Source of the DNA: Bradyrhizobium arachidis
GTDB lineage: Bacteria > Pseudomonadota > Alphaproteobacteria > Rhizobiales > Xanthobacteraceae
Assembly: GCF_015291705.1 (NCBI RefSeq)
Contig: NZ_CP030050.1
Coordinates: 2,294,001-2,358,000, forward strand
Direction: 5' to 3'
Length of the DNA: 64,000 nt
This document shows positions 61,743 to 64,000 of this stretch, piece by piece (position 1 is the first letter of the stretch; every line of letters starts with the position of its first letter). The notes below the pieces were generated by a model. It did not search any database, was not told the DNA's origin, and worked only from the letters and a program-made list of their open reading frames with translations. The translations under genes were made by a program, and so were the position numbers.

Positions 61743-64000
61743 ATGAGTGCTGCTAACAGGCAATCCGTGGAATCAGATACCAGGCTGCTCAATGACATGC
61801 CAATCCTGCGGCGCAAGTGGCAAGCTGCGCTCGAGCCCGGTGAAACGCTTCCCCGCTATGAAAATGTGCTGCTGGGGAGCCTCGGGCGGCTTGCCGATCA
61901 TCTTGTGCTGCTCAGGTGTGACAATGGCGCGTTTACTGTTTCGCGCACTGGCCGTTATGTGCAGAACTGGTTGGGCGATGCCCGCTGGGACATTCCGCTT
62001 GATGCGTTGCGTCCAGACTGCGCGACAGCCCTCACCGGGGCGGCCTCGAATTCGATTGCAAACAACCATCCCTATCTCGCAACCGCTCATTGCGTGCAAG
62101 CCGGCATGGTACGGACCTACGACGTGCTGGCGCTGCCGACCTTATCGCGTTGGGCCGGTACGCTGGTCGGCGTCTATGTCAACGAGCGCGCTACAGAATA
62201 CAATTTGATCGATGCAATCTTTTGCAAGACCGACGATGGCGTTATCTCGCTCTCAACCGTTCGCGATCCCGCAGGCAGGCCATTTGATTTTCAAGTTGTG
62301 CACCACAATCAGGCAGCCGCAAGGCTCCTCGATGTGGAAGAGGGCAACCTGTTGTGGCAGCGCCTCGGCAATTCAGACCATCTGCTTTGTTCGGAAGAGG
62401 TGATGGAGCGGTTGGGCGCCGCGGTCGCGAATGAATTCGGTGACGAGTTCGAGCTCGAATACGGTGATCAGAGCCTGCGCTTGCGCCTCAGTGCCTCCGG
62501 AGACATCGTGTCCGTGGTCATTTCCGACGTTACGTCGTTCAAGCGCCGGGATGCCTCGTTCAGGTTGCTGTTCGACAGTAATCCGATGCCGATGTGGGCG
62601 TTAGATGCCGAGACAATGGACTTCGTGAGGGTCAATGACGCGGCAGTGCTGCACTATGGCTATGCTCGCGAGACCTTCCTGCGAATGAAAGTTCAGGAGA
62701 TCTGGCCAGACGACGAGCGGGTCAGCTATACGCGAGCGCTGCGAGAAGCGGGCGACATCTCTCAGTCTGAACATCCCTGGCGCCATGTCAGGGCTGATGG
62801 CACTGAGATTTCTGCGCTGACCTTTGGGCGGCGCCTTATGATCGAGGGACGCGAGGGCTATCTGGTTGTGGTGGTCGACATCACCGAACGGCGCAAGGCC
62901 GAGGCCCGCATCGCCCATATGGCACTTCACGACGGGTTGACCAACCTGGCCAACCGCGCACTCCACCAGAGGTGGCTCGCAGAGGCACTCGAAAGCGCTA
63001 ATGCAGTCGGCAACCGCGTCGCGGCGCTGTGTATCGACCTCGACCTCTTCAAGAACGTCAACGATTCGTTCGGCCACCTCATCGGCGATCGCCTGCTCGA
63101 GCAAGTGGCCGACCGGTTGCGGTCCAGGGTGGCCGGCAACAATCTGGCGGCACGGCTCGGCGGCGACGAATTTTCGATCATTCTCACGGATGATACCTCG
63201 CCGACGCATGTGAGCCAATTCGCGGGCGACCTGATCAGAACATTGAGTGCGCCATACGAGATTGACGATAACGAGGTCATTATCGGTGCCTCGGTCGGAA
63301 TCGCGCTGTCACCAGGCGACGGCGCGAGCAGCGCCGAGTTGATGCGTAACGCCGATATCGCGCTCTATCGCGCCAAAGAGGATGGCCGCGGAACGCATCG
63401 CTTTTTCGAGCGGGAGATGGATCAGCAGGTGCAGCGACGGCGCGAGATGGAGCTTGATTTGCGCCGCGCCTTTGCCAGCAGCGAGTTCGAGCTATACTAT
63501 CAGCCCCTGGTCGAGATCGCGAGCGACAAGATCTCAGGTTTTGAAGCGCTTCTGCGCTGGCCGCACCCAGGGAAGGGCATGATCTCGCCGGCCGAATTCA
63601 TTCCCCTTGCGGAAGAAATGGGGCTGATCGGGCCCCTCGGAGAATGGGTGCTGCGCGAAGCCTGTAAAGAGGCGGTAAAGTGGCCTTTAGAGATCAAGGT
63701 CGCGGTCAACCTGTCGCCGGTGCAATTCCGTAGCCGCAATCTGGTTCAGGTGGTGATTTCAGCGCTGGCGAATTCCGGCTTGGCCCCGAAGCGGCTCGAG
63801 CTTGAAATCACCGAATCGGTATTTTTGGCGGAGACGGAGGCAAACCTTGCGATCCTGCACCAGCTCCGCGAGCTCGGCGTCTCAATATCGCTGGATGACT
63901 TTGGAACGGGCTATTCGAGCCTCAGCTACTTGCGCAGCTTTCCCTTCGACAAGATCAAGATTGATCGCTCTTTTGTCAAGGATCTGGCGAAACGCTCCGA
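61743..64000 (+). CDS. PAS-GGDEF-EAL cyclic-di-GMP signalling protein (runs off the window)
   Basis: The 752 residues inside the window have no stop and continue beyond the edge. Order: an N-terminal PAS-like region with LLNDMPILRRKWQAALEPGE and YVQNWLGDARWDIPLDALRP, a second PAS domain (about residues 265-390, FRLLFDSNPMPMWALDAETM), then a GGDEF domain (about 395-560, DGLTNLANRALHQ, ARLGGDEFSIIL) with an intact GGDEF motif. An EAL domain follows (from about 575; FEALLRWPHPGKGMISPAEF, LDDFGTGYSSLSYLRSFPFD). Both cyclase and phosphodiesterase residues seen so far are intact. It probably adjusts c-di-GMP in response to a PAS ligand. Confidence 0.92.
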   Translation, partial: MSAANRQSVESDTRLLNDMPILRRKWQAALEPGETLPRYENVLLGSLGRLADHLVLLRCDNGAFTVSRTGRYVQNWLGDARWDIPLDALRPDCATALTGAASNSIANNHPYLATAHCVQAGMVRTYDVLALPTLSRWAGTLVGVYVNERATEYNLIDAIFCKTDDGVISLSTVRDPAGRPFDFQVVHHNQAAARLLDVEEGNLLWQRLGNSDHLLCSEEVMERLGAAVANEFGDEFELEYGDQSLRLRLSASGDIVSVVISDVTSFKRRDASFRLLFDSNPMPMWALDAETMDFVRVNDAAVLHYGYARETFLRMKVQEIWPDDERVSYTRALREAGDISQSEHPWRHVRADGTEISALTFGRRLMIEGREGYLVVVVDITERRKAEARIAHMALHDGLTNLANRALHQRWLAEALESANAVGNRVAALCIDLDLFKNVNDSFGHLIGDRLLEQVADRLRSRVAGNNLAARLGGDEFSIILTDDTSPTHVSQFAGDLIRTLSAPYEIDDNEVIIGASVGIALSPGDGASSAELMRNADIALYRAKEDGRGTHRFFEREMDQQVQRRREMELDLRRAFASSEFELYYQPLVEIASDKISGFEALLRWPHPGKGMISPAEFIPLAEEMGLIGPLGEWVLREACKEAVKWPLEIKVAVNLSPVQFRSRNLVQVVISALANSGLAPKRLELEITESVFLAETEANLAILHQLRELGVSISLDDFGTGYSSLSYLRSFPFDKIKIDRSFVKDLAKRS

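Noticed and set aside
1..64000. CRISPR array or nod box
   Set aside because: No regularly spaced direct repeats with unique spacers and no convincing nod-box consensus were seen on either strand.

Overview
The window looks like accessory DNA from a Bradyrhizobium-type rhizobium, most likely part of a symbiosis island or a similar genomic island. The reasons are: a second-site style vitamin cluster under an alphaproteobacterial BioR-like regulator; an LRR/NEL type III effector directly behind a tts box; many small conserved-looking rhizobial proteins; abundant IS elements and IS fragments; decayed genes; and a broken integrase next to a tRNA 3' fragment. All identifications come from reading motifs by eye; no database search was possible.

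Layout. 1-1.7 kb is decayed DNA. 1.7-13.1 kb is a cofactor block: a membrane/coiled-coil protein, pabB-pabA (minus strand), a Dabb protein, bioR (minus), then divergent bioB-panD-bioF-bioD-bioA, two small ORFs, and panB-panC. The bioR/bioB intergenic region holds three BioR-like boxes. An IS630-family element with recognisable ends sits exactly at the panC stop codon. 14.3-17.1 kb is gene-poor with small proteins. 17.4-25.2 kb is one compact four-gene unit: alpha/beta hydrolase, caspase-like protease with a probable VMAP-C region, MoxR-type AAA ATPase (frameshifted), and a 1254-residue protein with a vWA-like N-terminus, an apparently dead caspase-like domain, a possible phosphorylase-like domain and a lysine-rich tail. 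It resembles the MoxR/vWA/VMAP ternary conflict systems.

25.2-42 kb is a graveyard: DUF736, otsA, integrase, IS5 and IS481 remnants, interrupted small genes, an intact DUF3422 gene, a DUF2513 protein and a minus-strand cluster of four unknown genes (31.7-34.7 kb). 42.2-44.3 kb encodes a chemoreceptor. 45.1-47.0 kb encodes a NopM/IpaH-like E3 ligase effector. 47.6-49.0 kb encodes a RelA/SpoT-domain protein.

50.3-56.8 kb is a tight minus-strand four-gene operon: a large unknown protein, a LodB/QhpG-like flavoprotein, a His/Met-rich cupredoxin protein and a Tat-exported tyrosinase. I consider this the best candidate for an undescribed system: a copper/quinone oxidase assembly. The right end carries an IS3 element truncated at its left side, nested against a second IS3 fragment, some decayed small genes, and the start of a PAS-GGDEF-EAL protein that runs off the window.
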